From the NCBI GenBank assembly GCA_021790495.1, contig JAJYGZ010000386.1, forward strand, positions 1 to 7,894: a DNA stretch of 7,894 bases, written 5' to 3'. Shown piece by piece: positions 1 through 7,385 of the stretch. Both the position numbers and the translations under genes were made by a program. The notes under the pieces were generated by a model. The model was not told the DNA's origin, made no database searches, and saw only the letters and a list, made by a program, of their open reading frames with translations. How positions within the stretch are numbered: position 1 is the stretch's first letter; every line of letters begins with the position of its first letter. The stretch is from Actinomycetes bacterium. Its GTDB lineage: Bacteria > Actinomycetota > Acidimicrobiia > Acidimicrobiales > Acidimicrobiaceae.

Positions 1-1623
1 AAAATAAATATCGTGGACACCCCGGGCCACGCCGACTTCGGGGGCGAGGTCGAGCGCGCGCTAGCGATGGTAGATGGAGTTCTGCTTCTTGTGGACGCGG
101 CGGAAGGCCCGCTCCCCCAAACAAGATTCGTATTGCGCAAAGCTCTCGCCAAGCACCTTCCGATGATTCTGGTGCTTAACAAAATCGATCGTCCCGACGC
201 TCGCGTCAAAGAGGTTCTCGATGAGGTCTACGAACTTTTTCTCGATCTTGATGCCACCGAACAGCAAATTGACTTCCCAATTATCTTCGCGAGCGGGAAA
301 CACGGCTGGGCTACCGCCGAGCCCGATACCACCGGAGAAAACCTCATTCCGCTTTTTGAGGCGATCGTAGAGCACGTGGCGCCTCCTTACTACGAATCTG
401 CCACAGATCTCCAAGCTCTGGTTACCAACATCGACGCAAGCCCCTATCTCGGGCGCCTGGCAATTTGTCGCGTGATCAACGGCCATATGCGAAAAGGCGA
501 AACCGTCAGCTGGTGCCGACGAGACGGATCGATGCAGCGAGCCAAGATATCCGAGATGTTCATCACCAACGCTCTGGAGCGTGCTCCCGCGGACGAAGCA
601 GGCCCCGGGGAAATTGTGGCAATCGCGGGCTTTTCGGACATTACCATCGGGGAAACCCTGGCCAATCTCGACAACCCCGTCGCGCTGCCGCTCTTGACGG
701 TCGACGAACCGTCGATCTCGATGACAATTGGCGTCAACACCGCACCTCTCGCCGGTCGCGAGGGTAACAAGGTGACTGCCCGCCTAATCAAAGGCCGCCT
801 CGACCAGGAGCTAGTAGGAAACGTCTCGCTTCGAGTTCTTACCACCGAGCGTCCCGATACCTGGGAAGTTCAAGGGCGCGGAGAGTTGGCGTTGGCCATT
901 CTCATCGAGATGATGCGGCGCGAAGGATTCGAACTCACCGTAGGGAAGCCCCAGGTTATCACCAAGGAGATTGACGGCAAGATCTGCGAACCGGTCGAGC
1001 TGCTTGAAATCGACGCCCCAGATGAATTTCTCGGTGCACTCACCCAGATCCTCGCGTCGCGCAAGGCGACACTCTCGGAGATGGTCAACCATGGAACCGG
1101 CTGGATTCGAGTAATTTACTCGGTCCCCTCGCGAGGGCTAATCGGCATTAGAACCGAGATTCTCACCCAGACCAAGGGCACAGCGCAGATCCACCACGCG
1201 TTCGACCGATACGAACCCTGGTTCGGCGAGATCCGCAGTCGCCAAAGCGGCTCTATGGTGGCCGACCGCACCGGAGTGGCCACCCCTTACGCCCTGCTTA
1301 ACCTTCAAGAACGTGGAAGCCTCTTTGTTTCCCCCACCGAAGACGTCTACGAGGGAATGATCGTCGGCGAAAATTCTCGCGCGGACGAAATGGACGTCAA
1401 TCCGACCAAGGAAAAGAAGCTCACCAACATGCGATCCTCCACTGCGGAAGAGCTGGTGAGACTGACACCGGCGACCCAGCTTAGCCTTGAGGGAGCGCTT
1501 GAGTTCATCGTCGAGGACGAGTGCATCGAGGTCACGCCGAAGTCCATTCGCCTGCGCAAGGTGGCCCTTTCGGCCACCGATCGCGCTCGCGTCAGGGGAA
1601 ATCGCCAGCGCGCGTCCAAGTAG
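1..1623 (+). CDS. typA: Translational GTPase TypA/BipA, 5' end missing (partial)
   Basis: TypA/BipA is a ribosome-associated GTPase of the EF-G/LepA superfamily, linked to ribosome assembly and stress adaptation. The frame is open from base 1, and about 540 codons are present out of the roughly 610-640 usual for the family. The G1 P-loop and switch I lie upstream of the window. Visible motifs are G3 DTPGHADF (codons 6-13), G4 NKID (bases 178-189) and a G5-like FASGKHGWA. An EF-Tu-like domain II follows, then EF-G-like domain III with [10 protein letters not shown] and MMRREGFEL, then the EF-G C-terminal fold with [10 protein letters not shown], and finally the TypA-specific C-terminal domain ([23 protein letters not shown]). 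Domain III has Ala where most bacteria have His in GRGELHL; I recall this as normal in Actinobacteria. The gene ends at TAG 1621-1623 and faces the convergent unit ending at 1708. The identification is secure. Confidence 0.97.
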   Translation, partial: KINIVDTPGHADFGGEVERALAMVDGVLLLVDAAEGPLPQTRFVLRKALAKHLPMILVLNKIDRPDARVKEVLDEVYELFLDLDATEQQIDFPIIFASGKHGWATAEPDTTGENLIPLFEAIVEHVAPPYYESATDLQALVTNIDASPYLGRLAICRVINGHMRKGETVSWCRRDGSMQRAKISEMFITNALERAPADEAGPGEIVAIAGFSDITIGETLANLDNPVALPLLTVDEPSISMTIGVNTAPLAGREGNKVTARLIKGRLDQELVGNVSLRVLTTERPDTWEVQGRGELALAILIEMMRREGFELTVGKPQVITKEIDGKICEPVELLEIDAPDEFLGALTQILASRKATLSEMVNHGTGWIRVIYSVPSRGLIGIRTEILTQTKGTAQIHHAFDRYEPWFGEIRSRQSGSMVADRTGVATPYALLNLQERGSLFVSPTEDVYEGMIVGENSRADEMDVNPTKEKKLTNMRSSTAEELVRLTPATQLSLEGALEFIVEDECIEVTPKSIRLRKVALSATDRARVRGNRQRASK

Positions 1624-1680
1624 TGCCGCGGTCAAATTGACGATCGGCTTGGCTTCGCGTCACGCGACGCGACTCGGCAC
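1623..1680. other. Possible hairpin cluster between convergent genes
   Basis: This lies in the 84-base gap between typA and the opposing secreted-protein gene. GTGCCG (1623-1628) can pair with CGGCAC (1675-1680), enclosing a second hairpin with arms TCGCGTC (1655-1661) and GACGCGA (1666-1672) around the loop ACGC. No run of T follows on either strand, so it is not a classical intrinsic terminator. A role as a bidirectional terminator or transcript-end structure is inferred from position only. Confidence 0.25.
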
Positions 1681-1707
1681 AAAAGAGCGTCGCCCTTCTA
1701 GGCGGAC

Positions 1708-2148
1708 TCAGATAATAGAGAAAGCGTGGGCGAATCGAATCGGTAACGTGTTGCGTAAACGCGTGGCAATAAGGGTCTTGGACTCGAGCGAGTAGATCGC
1801 AAGTTCGAAATGGCCTTCGACGCGATCGTATGCGCGTTTCTCTATGAACTTGCCGTTCGAATCGGGAAGCTGGAAAGCCAAGACGCACAGGCTGGGAGTT
1901 TTGCTTGCGGGCAGTCCCGATATAAACCGCCGCACCTTCGCAGCGGGCAATAGCCGCACCCCAAGAAGTTTCGCGTTGTAGCCGACTGCTCCAAATGAGG
2001 CGGGCAAGGCGCTGAAGCAAGCTGACGAGGAAGTTCCCAGACCCGCCGAAGCTCCGGCACAGCTAGAGGTCAACGCGCCAAGGGCGATAAAAGAACTCGC
2101 CATTGCGATTACAACACGGCACTTTGCTTTCGCAATTCGAATCTTCAT
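1708..2148 (-). CDS. Small secreted or lipoprotein-like protein, function unknown
   Basis: This encodes 146 residues. The N-terminus is a signal sequence: a basic start (MKIRIAKAK, R11), a hydrophobic core over residues 12-26, then LTSSC ending at Cys30. The lipobox is imperfect, with Leu at -4 instead of -3, so either lipidation at Cys30 or signal peptidase I cleavage a little later (after AGASA) is possible. The mature part has SACFSALPASFGAVG (42-56), a GVRLLPAAKV stretch (63-72) and LCVLAFQLP (87-95). This resembles short exported actinobacterial proteins of unknown function. Further cysteines lie at 44 and 88. The ATG overlaps the TGA of the upstream membrane-protein gene (ATGA), and GAGGA (complement of 2158-2162) lies 9 bases upstream, so the two are probably translationally coupled. 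I cannot assign a biochemical role. Confidence 0.75.
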   Translation of the reverse strand: MKIRIAKAKCRVVIAMASSFIALGALTSSCAGASAGLGTSSSACFSALPASFGAVGYNAKLLGVRLLPAAKVRRFISGLPASKTPSLCVLAFQLPDSNGKFIEKRAYDRVEGHFELAIYSLESKTLIATRLRNTLPIRFAHAFSII

Positions 2149-3344
2149 GGCATCGGATCCTCGTCTGCTACCAGAATCCCGAATCTCTCCCCGAACCTGG
2201 CAGGGCGCCTCCTCCTGATTACGCTAGTGCCGAAATAGGCGACCCACCCGAAAGGAATCGTCATCCAGAAACTCACCAAGCGATAAATAAGCACCGCTGC
2301 GACCGCAGATTCTTGGGCTCCACCATAAGCAACCAGCGCGATCGAGAGGCTCCCCTCAACCACTCCTAGACCTCCGGGAGTAACCGGCAGGTTGGCGGCC
2401 AATTGTCCGGCACCGTAGGCGAGAAGCAAGCCTCGCCACGGAACCGAGCGATGAATCGCGTAGTACGCCAGAACGAGCACCATGGCGTCGAAGACCCAGT
2501 TGGCTAGCGCAAGTGCGATTGCGACGACTACGCGGAGAAAGGACGGTTTCACAGCCAATAGTCGAGCGGTTATTCCGTGGGCTGAAAATCCATCTCGACC
2601 GACGCGAACCAGGATCCTCGAAACCAAAGCGAGTGGGGGACCTATCACCTTTGCCAGCAGCGCCGGGGTGGCGACAAGCGCGGCAAGCCCAAAAAGTACC
2701 AACGCGAGAATCGGGACCACGACAAACAAGCCAAGCCCTTGACTCACTTGCAGCGAGGCAACAACTCCCAGGGTGGCAAGAATTGCCAGAGCCACGCCGC
2801 TCAAAAGGTTGATCGCCAGCACGGTCCACGACGCAAAGACTGGATCGGCCCCAAAGCCGCGAAACTCCCGGAAAGCGTAAACCGCCGAAAATGCCGCTCC
2901 GCCAGGAACGCTATTATTTATCGTGGTGCTCGCCAAGGAGACCGCGACGGCCTTAAACGGCGGCGCCTGTTTCAGGCCCACCCGTAGCAAGTACCAGTTG
3001 AATAGGCCAAAGGTGACCACCGAAAGCACCTCGGCAACCACAGCTATAGCAATCAGATCGATATCGGAATTTTCCAGCAGTGCGAGCGAACCCGACAATT
3101 CGCTTGTCTGTCCCTTGAGCGCGTAGACGCCAGCCATCGCAACCCCGAAGACGAAGACTACCCCGGCGACGGCGCGAACGCGCGAGCCGCGATACCAGGG
3201 ACCGCGATCGGGGGGATTAAGTGCCAATGCAAACCTGGGTTCAAACAAACGCCATGATGGATAATCGTACAGTGGCAAAATACGACCGGCGTTGCGCCGA
3301 ATAGAACTCCACCAAAAGAGTGAGGTTGGCTCGGGCAAATCCAA
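2145..3344 (-). CDS. YbhN/UPF0104-family multi-pass membrane protein
   Basis: This is an integral membrane protein of the lysylphosphatidylglycerol synthase transmembrane-region family (YbhN/AglD/UPF0104-like). Members are associated with moving or modifying lipids at the membrane, but the substrate here is unknown. From the longest start it has 399 residues and about eight hydrophobic segments: near 57-78, 95-119, 127-150, 163-190, 195-222, 268-292, 300-317 and 332-372. Family signatures are NNSVPGGAAFSAVYAFREF in the first half and NLPVTPGGLGVVEGSL starting at residue 318 in the second. The soluble lysine-transferase domain of MprF is absent. The start is unresolved. The frame has TTG codons at residues 1, 3, 23, 33 and 40 and no ATG before the first membrane segment. 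TTG 3225-3227, with AGG 6 bases upstream, would give a 360-residue protein nearer family length and leave room for the divergent promoter. The stop overlaps the next gene's ATG. Confidence 0.88.
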   Translation of the reverse strand: MDLPEPTSLFWWSSIRRNAGRILPLYDYPSWRLFEPRFALALNPPDRGPWYRGSRVRAVAGVVFVFGVAMAGVYALKGQTSELSGSLALLENSDIDLIAIAVVAEVLSVVTFGLFNWYLLRVGLKQAPPFKAVAVSLASTTINNSVPGGAAFSAVYAFREFRGFGADPVFASWTVLAINLLSGVALAILATLGVVASLQVSQGLGLFVVVPILALVLFGLAALVATPALLAKVIGPPLALVSRILVRVGRDGFSAHGITARLLAVKPSFLRVVVAIALALANWVFDAMVLVLAYYAIHRSVPWRGLLLAYGAGQLAANLPVTPGGLGVVEGSLSIALVAYGGAQESAVAAVLIYRLVSFWMTIPFGWVAYFGTSVIRRRRPARFGERFGILVADEDPMP

Positions 3345-3375
3345 TCTAAATTGTTACGGTGAAAGACGGAGCGAT
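3326..3375 (+). promoter_or_regulatory. Candidate promoter and ribosome binding site for the oxidoreductase
   Basis: Upstream of the GTG at 3376 are TTGGCT (3326-3331) and TAAATT (3347-3352), separated by 15 bases. They resemble a weak -35/-10 pair, with a shorter spacer than the usual 17. GGAG at 3368-3371 lies 4 bases before the GTG and could serve as the ribosome binding site. The segment overlaps the first codons of the divergent gene if that gene starts at 3344, so a shorter start for it is plausible. The promoter assignment is tentative. Confidence 0.25.
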
Positions 3376-4626
3376 GTGGAACGCAATCGGGTAACGATAA
3401 TAGGAGCGGGTCTTGCGGGCCTAAGTGCGGCAAGCTACCTTAATCGAAACGGATTCTCAGTCACAATCTGCGATGCAGGCAGCCAGATCGGCGGAGTCGT
3501 CGCGACCGACCACGTTGACGGCTTCTTTCTCGATCGAGGTTTCCAACTGGTCCTCGATTCCTACCCGGAGTTTCGCCACTTGCTGGATCCTTCGCGTCTG
3601 GCGCTAAAACGCTTTAATCGGGTATTGGATTTCGTCGACGCCGAGATGAATCACAAAGGATTTTTCGACCCAAGAGAGCACTTTCAGCCAAGAGAGACTC
3701 TAAAGATGATGCGGCAATTTCGCCCACGGGACTGGGTTTCACTGGCGCGAATTGCCACACGAATATCAACCGCGGATCCGAAAGTACTGTTCGAGTCGCC
3801 GACCGAAACTTCCTACGCCTATCTAAGGCGACTCGGGTTCTCGCACGTTGCCATCGAAGGCTTCTGGCGTCCCTTCTTTCGAGGCATATTCCTCGAGAAG
3901 AACTTGGAAACCTCGGCAAGGATGCTGAACTTTGTCACCCAGAACTTCCTGCGCGGACATCCCTGTGTTCCAGAAACTGGAATAGCGGAGATTCCCGCGC
4001 AGCTAGCAGACGCGCTGCCTCAAGATTCGTTTCGGCTCGACACCCAAGTAACGGCGTTCTCCGACAGTGCCGTCGAAACCGCCGACGGCACTGTTATCGA
4101 CCACGACTACTTGGTGGTAGCTACCAAAGCCGACGAACTCTGCGCCCTTTCGGGGGATGCCAGCAAAGATTTTGGATACCGCTACGTCTCCAACCATTAC
4201 TACGCAACCGAAGTTGACTTTGCGGCCTCGGCCACCGTCATGATCCCTTCATTTCCAGACACCGACATTCTCACCGTAGCGGTAATGGACGCCGTCTCTC
4301 CGAGCTACGCACCGCGGCGAACTCACCTGATCTCTGTTTCGACGCTCGAAGTTGACGTGGACGCCACCGCCCATTCGGGTACCGTAGCGTCGATGCTGGG
4401 CATCAGTGCAACCGACCTCAGTCCGGTGCGCACCTACCGCATTCCTCGTGCACTTCCCATGGTATTTGGATCGGGTCACCACGGCGAACCCTACTTCATG
4501 GCTTTATCTTCTCGGGTCTTCGTGGCCGGAGACTTCATGGAGAACCCGTCCATCGATGGCGCCATCGCCTCGGGACGCAAAGCGGCCGAGGCGATAATGT
4601 TTGCCGCCTCCCGTTTCGGCGCCTAG
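3376..4626 (+). CDS. FAD-dependent amine-oxidase-like oxidoreductase
   Basis: This is a flavoprotein of the NAD(P)/FAD-dependent oxidoreductase group related to amine oxidases, protoporphyrinogen oxidases and phytoene desaturases. It has 416 residues from GTG 3376. That start places the Rossmann motif GAGLAG (residues 10-15) at the N-terminus, as expected. The frame is open further upstream to a TTG at 3292, which would add 28 unlikely residues. After beta-2 there is an Asp (residue 33) and GG (39-40). Then come FFLDRGFQLVLDSYPEF, a substrate-domain block WRPFFRGIFLEKNLETS, the family motif GIAEIPAQLADALP and the C-terminal FAD-contacting VFVAGDFMENPSIDGAIASG (Gly385-Asp386). The usual RxGGR dinucleotide motif reads SQIGGVV, so both Arg are missing. 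The substrate is unknown; oxidation or desaturation of a small amine or isoprenoid-like molecule are options. It diverges from the membrane-protein gene and is followed after 110 bases by the carboxyltransferase gene. Confidence 0.9.
   Translation: MERNRVTIIGAGLAGLSAASYLNRNGFSVTICDAGSQIGGVVATDHVDGFFLDRGFQLVLDSYPEFRHLLDPSRLALKRFNRVLDFVDAEMNHKGFFDPREHFQPRETLKMMRQFRPRDWVSLARIATRISTADPKVLFESPTETSYAYLRRLGFSHVAIEGFWRPFFRGIFLEKNLETSARMLNFVTQNFLRGHPCVPETGIAEIPAQLADALPQDSFRLDTQVTAFSDSAVETADGTVIDHDYLVVATKADELCALSGDASKDFGYRYVSNHYYATEVDFAASATVMIPSFPDTDILTVAVMDAVSPSYAPRRTHLISVSTLEVDVDATAHSGTVASMLGISATDLSPVRTYRIPRALPMVFGSGHHGEPYFMALSSRVFVAGDFMENPSIDGAIASGRKAAEAIMFAASRFGA
4064..4094. repeat. Perfect 12-bp inverted repeat inside the oxidoreductase gene
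   Basis: ACAGTGCCGTCG (4064-4075) and CGACGGCACTGT (4083-4094) are exact reverse complements separated by a 7-base loop (AAACCGC). In RNA this would form a strong 12-bp hairpin. No T-run follows, so it is not a typical terminator. It encodes part of the FAD protein (around SAVETADGTV) and does not interrupt the frame. Confidence 0.85.
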
Positions 4627-4736
4627 AACTTGGGGCCTCCCTGATACCGGGTGTAACCCCCATCGTCGCTACCTAGACTAAGACCAGGAAACTCTCAGCC
4701 ACTTACGCGCTGGGGATAGGGCGGAATCGGGGAAAG

Positions 4737-6113
4737 ATGCTTTTGGAGCGGAGGGCAGCAAACCGATCCAAACCGGAACTCCCGATTGGGAGTCGAATCC
4801 CAGGCAGCATCGAGACCTCAATAGTATCGATCGCCGGAAAGCACGTCATGTGGATCACCTCGACGTCAGCTCCCAACAAGGGCGCGCTCACCGAAGAAGA
4901 CGGCCCAAAAATTGCTGAAGCGGTCAAAAAAGCCGTCAAGATGGAGGTGCCGATAGTCTTGGTGCTTTCCACTTCGGGTGCATCGATACATGACGGGGTC
5001 GCAGCACTCCACGGATGGGGTTTAGCGGCGAGTGCCATCGCAGGCGCGTCCGGTATTGTACCGATCATTGCGGGACTCTTCGGTCCCGCGGTTTCTGGTC
5101 CGGCGCTCCTGCTCGGCCTTGCCGACATCGTCATAACCACGCCAGATTCATTCGCCTTCGTAAGCGGGCCTGATATGGTCCTTGACTACACCGGAGTCGC
5201 GCTGAGCGCATCGGACCTTGGCGGGTCCTACAGTCTTGCGGCTAAAGCCGGCGTCAGTTATCTCGAAGCGGAAAATTTAGAGGAGATGCGCGAGCAGATC
5301 GAAGAGATCCTGGAGATCCTTCCGCGCTCCACCAACGATCTCCCCGCCTTCAAACCAAGTTCCGACCCGATCACGCGCCCGTGTCCAGAGCTGATGAGCG
5401 TCATCCCGGACACGGCGACCGGATCATACGACGTGAGAGAGATCATCGCGGAGATCGTCGATGACGGCTACTTCCTCGAACTCAGAGCCAGCTGGGCTCC
5501 GCAACTCGTGATCGGAATGGCTCGCATTGGCGGAAACGCCGTGGGAATCCTCGCGAACCAGCCACGGGTTCTAGCGGGCACATTAGACATACCAGCCGCT
5601 CAAAAGGGAGCGAGATTCGTACGATTTTGCGACGGATTCAACCTGCCGCTGATAACCCTTGAGGATACGCCTGGGTTTCTTCCCGGCAAGGACGTCGAGT
5701 GGAGAGGCATGATCCGTCATGGAGCCGAAATGGCCTTCGCGTATGCTTCGTGTGGCGTGCCAAGGATTTGTCTAATACTCCGCAAAGCCTACGGCGGTGC
5801 CTATATCGTCATGGACTCCAAAGGCATGGGGTCAGACATGGTCTTCGCCTGGCCCAAGGCTGAGATCGCGGTAATGGGTGCACAGGGGGCGGCCCAAATT
5901 CTGATGCGGCGCGCCACCGACGAAGAACGCCGGACATACCAAGACGAGTACCAGGGAAAGTATCTCACGCCTTACATCGCCGCGGCGCGCGGTTATGTCG
6001 ATGAAGTAATCGAACCCTCTGAAACCCGCGGCGCGATAGCCGCGGCGTTAAACTTGCTCCTATCCAAAAAGGAGCGGATTAGAAAGGCCAAGCACGCCAA
6101 TTCGCCGCTTTAG
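4737..6113 (+). CDS. Acyl-CoA carboxylase beta-type carboxyltransferase, short divergent form
   Basis: This is a carboxyltransferase-domain protein of the AccD/PccB/MccB type, which moves a carboxyl group from carboxybiotin to an acyl-CoA (acetyl-, propionyl- or methylcrotonyl-CoA). It has 458 residues against about 510-540 for typical beta subunits. The C-terminal half is canonical: VGILANQP, KGARFVRFCDGFNLPLI, DTPGFLPG, RKAYGGAYIVM (Gly353-Gly354), FAWPKAEIAVMGAQGA and the ending KHANSPL. The N-terminal half is unusual. It lacks about 60 leading residues, and the loop usually reading DSGGARIQEG is STSGASIHDG (78-87), losing one Gly of the GG pair and the Arg. ATG 4737 is preceded by GGGGA (4729-4733), and the frame upstream is closed by TAG 4674-4676 with no better start. 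No biotin carboxylase or biotin carrier gene lies nearby, so an alpha partner must be elsewhere if it acts as a carboxylase. Acyl specificity cannot be read from the sequence. Confidence 0.9.
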   Translation: MLLERRAANRSKPELPIGSRIPGSIETSIVSIAGKHVMWITSTSAPNKGALTEEDGPKIAEAVKKAVKMEVPIVLVLSTSGASIHDGVAALHGWGLAASAIAGASGIVPIIAGLFGPAVSGPALLLGLADIVITTPDSFAFVSGPDMVLDYTGVALSASDLGGSYSLAAKAGVSYLEAENLEEMREQIEEILEILPRSTNDLPAFKPSSDPITRPCPELMSVIPDTATGSYDVREIIAEIVDDGYFLELRASWAPQLVIGMARIGGNAVGILANQPRVLAGTLDIPAAQKGARFVRFCDGFNLPLITLEDTPGFLPGKDVEWRGMIRHGAEMAFAYASCGVPRICLILRKAYGGAYIVMDSKGMGSDMVFAWPKAEIAVMGAQGAAQILMRRATDEERRTYQDEYQGKYLTPYIAAARGYVDEVIEPSETRGAIAAALNLLLSKKERIRKAKHANSPL

Positions 6114-6127
6114 AAGCTTGCAAACCA

Positions 6128-6178
6128 CCTCCAACAGCTCGCTCAAACGCGAGCGTCGACTGGAGGCAGTGTCTTGCT
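6128..6178 (+). terminator. Nested-stem hairpin, likely terminator of the carboxyltransferase gene
   Basis: Fifteen bases after the stop, CCTCCA (6128-6133) pairs with TGGAGG (6161-6166) and encloses a second stem GCTCGC (6137-6142) / GCGAGC (6149-6154) with loop TCAAAC. The sequence after it, TGTCTTGCTT, is only moderately T-rich. Two exact 6-bp stems nested in this way, just past a stop codon and before a convergent gene, support a terminator or a 3'-end stabilising structure. Confidence 0.5.
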
Positions 6179-6193
6179 TAAACCGTTTGATTG

Positions 6194-6225
6194 AAAAACC
6201 GACCGATGGTCGCGATGGCGATCGG
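6194..6225 (-). terminator. Candidate intrinsic terminator for the mycothiol-family gene
   Basis: Read on the minus strand, the imperfect stem CCGAT/ATCGG (6221-6225 with 6203-6207), extended by further pairs after one mismatch, is followed 4 bases later by five T (complement of 6194-6198). It lies 54 bases beyond the TGA at 6279-6281. It faces the plus-strand hairpin at 6128-6178, so the convergent gap seems to carry one terminator for each side. Confidence 0.45.
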
Positions 6226-6278
6226 ATCAATAATCTCCCGCCCTTAGTTGGTCGAAATTATTCCGCTGCCAACACCTT

Positions 6279-7109
6279 TCAAATCACGAAGCCGAGATTG
6301 CGATAGAGCTTAAGTGCCAAGTCTTTATCGCCCAAAACCTCGACCGAGCCATCTTCCAGGTAGGCTGCGGCACCAAGGCGCCCCGCAGTCGCCATAACAA
6401 ATGCCTCGAAACTGCACGTTAGAATCGCGTCATCAACAGCAGCTTCGGTAGCGGGCATGAACTCGCCCCGCCCGGCTAAGACTTGAACCCGTGAAGTGCT
6501 TATCAAGTCCTTGGGTGAGCGGACATCTACTCGAACTATGGTTCCTTCGGGGAGCTTGAGCCGCTTTCCGACTACGTACGGCAAGCCCGAACAGAGCTGG
6601 TCAAGCGCGATCTTACCGGCCTTCTGGTGTGAAAGGAAGTGTCCACCAGTCGAGAGCCGAACGTCTTGCTCGTGGACGAAGCTGTCCATGACTCTAATCA
6701 TCATGAAGTCGCGGTAAGTGCCCTTGCCGACTGGCATCCAGCTCTCGGCCTCGAAGTCATCCTCGCTCATAGCATCAAGCGCCTCAAGTCGCAGGTTAAT
6801 CGCTTCCTCGAATTCCGCAAGCACGCCGGGCCCATCAAGAACCCGCAACGCTTGAACCCACGCTTCGTTTACGCGTCCAATGTCATTCTTGACATGTTCG
6901 CCGAGGTTATCCTCTGCGAGGGGCAATATGGTATCGCCAAGAAGCTGTCGTTCGGTTCCAACAAGATGTGACACTAAATCCTTGACCACCCAACCAGGGC
7001 AATCACTTGGCGCATCCCATTGCGACTCAGTTAGTTGGCTCGCATAGCCATCCAGAGAAAACCAAGTTTCGCGAAGAGCCGCGACGATGAATGACGAGGT
7101 GTAATTCAA
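6279..7109 (-). CDS. Maleylpyruvate isomerase-like mycothiol-dependent enzyme homologue
   Basis: This has 276 residues and belongs to the DinB-fold family of mycothiol-dependent maleylpyruvate isomerase-like proteins, typical of Actinobacteria. Characterised members are metal-dependent isomerases or S-transferases using mycothiol; most are uncharacterised. The N-terminal helical domain carries SDCPGWVVKDLVSHLVGTE (residues 35-53) with the expected metal ligand His48. It also carries MDSFVHEQDVR (141-151), where Asp142 and His146 fit the E-x3-H ligand pair with Asp in place of Glu. The C-terminal part (about 190-276) is the family's SCP2-like domain, ending GRLGAAAYL...VEVLGDKDLALKLYRNLGFVI. 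The start is TTG (complement of 7107-7109), decided by a strong AAAGAGGAG ribosome binding site 7 bases upstream. The gene stands alone and converges on the carboxyltransferase gene. The substrate cannot be inferred. Confidence 0.88.
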   Translation of the reverse strand: MNYTSSFIVAALRETWFSLDGYASQLTESQWDAPSDCPGWVVKDLVSHLVGTERQLLGDTILPLAEDNLGEHVKNDIGRVNEAWVQALRVLDGPGVLAEFEEAINLRLEALDAMSEDDFEAESWMPVGKGTYRDFMMIRVMDSFVHEQDVRLSTGGHFLSHQKAGKIALDQLCSGLPYVVGKRLKLPEGTIVRVDVRSPKDLISTSRVQVLAGRGEFMPATEAAVDDAILTCSFEAFVMATAGRLGAAAYLEDGSVEVLGDKDLALKLYRNLGFVI

Positions 7110-7116
7110 TGGAATT

Positions 7117-7125
7117 CTCCTCTTT
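7117..7125 (-). promoter_or_regulatory. Strong ribosome binding site before a TTG start
   Basis: The minus strand reads AAAGAGGAG, 7 bases before the TTG start of the mycothiol-family gene. No in-frame ATG or GTG lies nearby, so this site decides the start. Further upstream, TAGAAT (complement of 7162-7167) is a 5-of-6 match to a -10 box, but I see no good -35 at the right spacing. Confidence 0.7.
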
Positions 7126-7385
7126 GTAGCTCAGCCTACAGACTAGGACATCCTCAGCCCAATTCTAAGATGACCTCAGCTTGCTAACGTGAATGGAAGA
7201 CCTATGCAACGCCACCCGACGCACGGACCCAATGACCGCCGATGCGCCGCGGCGCGCTCCGCGTTAGACCAGATGCCGGTACCGCGCTTTTCAAAACCCA
7301 ACGACAAAACCAACGCACTCCCGCACCCCCAAGAGGCGACCGTAAAGGAGATTTCGGCTAACGCGGACATGGCGATCCAGGGATT

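Noticed and set aside
1138..1635. 165-residue open frame on the minus strand inside typA
   Set aside because: It lies wholly antisense to a strongly conserved gene, shows no recognisable domain, and is explained by codon bias in a GC-rich gene.
4627..4736. Possible promoter (TAGACT at 4674-4679) and a GGGG/CCCC hairpin before the carboxyltransferase gene
   Set aside because: There is no acceptable -35 at the right spacing, and the hairpin is short and lacks a T-run, so neither is well enough supported to annotate.
4703..5140. 145-residue minus-strand open frame over the start of the carboxyltransferase gene
   Set aside because: It is low-complexity and rich in Ser, Pro and Ala, has no motif, and is antisense to a recognisable enzyme.
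6027..6044. CGCGGC/GCCGCG hairpin inside the carboxyltransferase gene
   Set aside because: It is a 6-bp GC-only stem in coding sequence and is expected by chance at this composition.
6118..6306. 62-residue plus-strand open frame after the carboxyltransferase
   Set aside because: It has no credible start context or motif and runs through both predicted terminator hairpins into the end of the convergent gene.
6639..6971. 110-residue plus-strand open frame
   Set aside because: It is antisense to the mycothiol-family gene, which has clear family motifs and a strong ribosome binding site.
7244..7255. 12-base palindrome GCGCCGCGGCGC
   Set aside because: It consists only of G and C in GC-rich DNA, with no second copy or spacing to suggest an operator, so it is likely chance.
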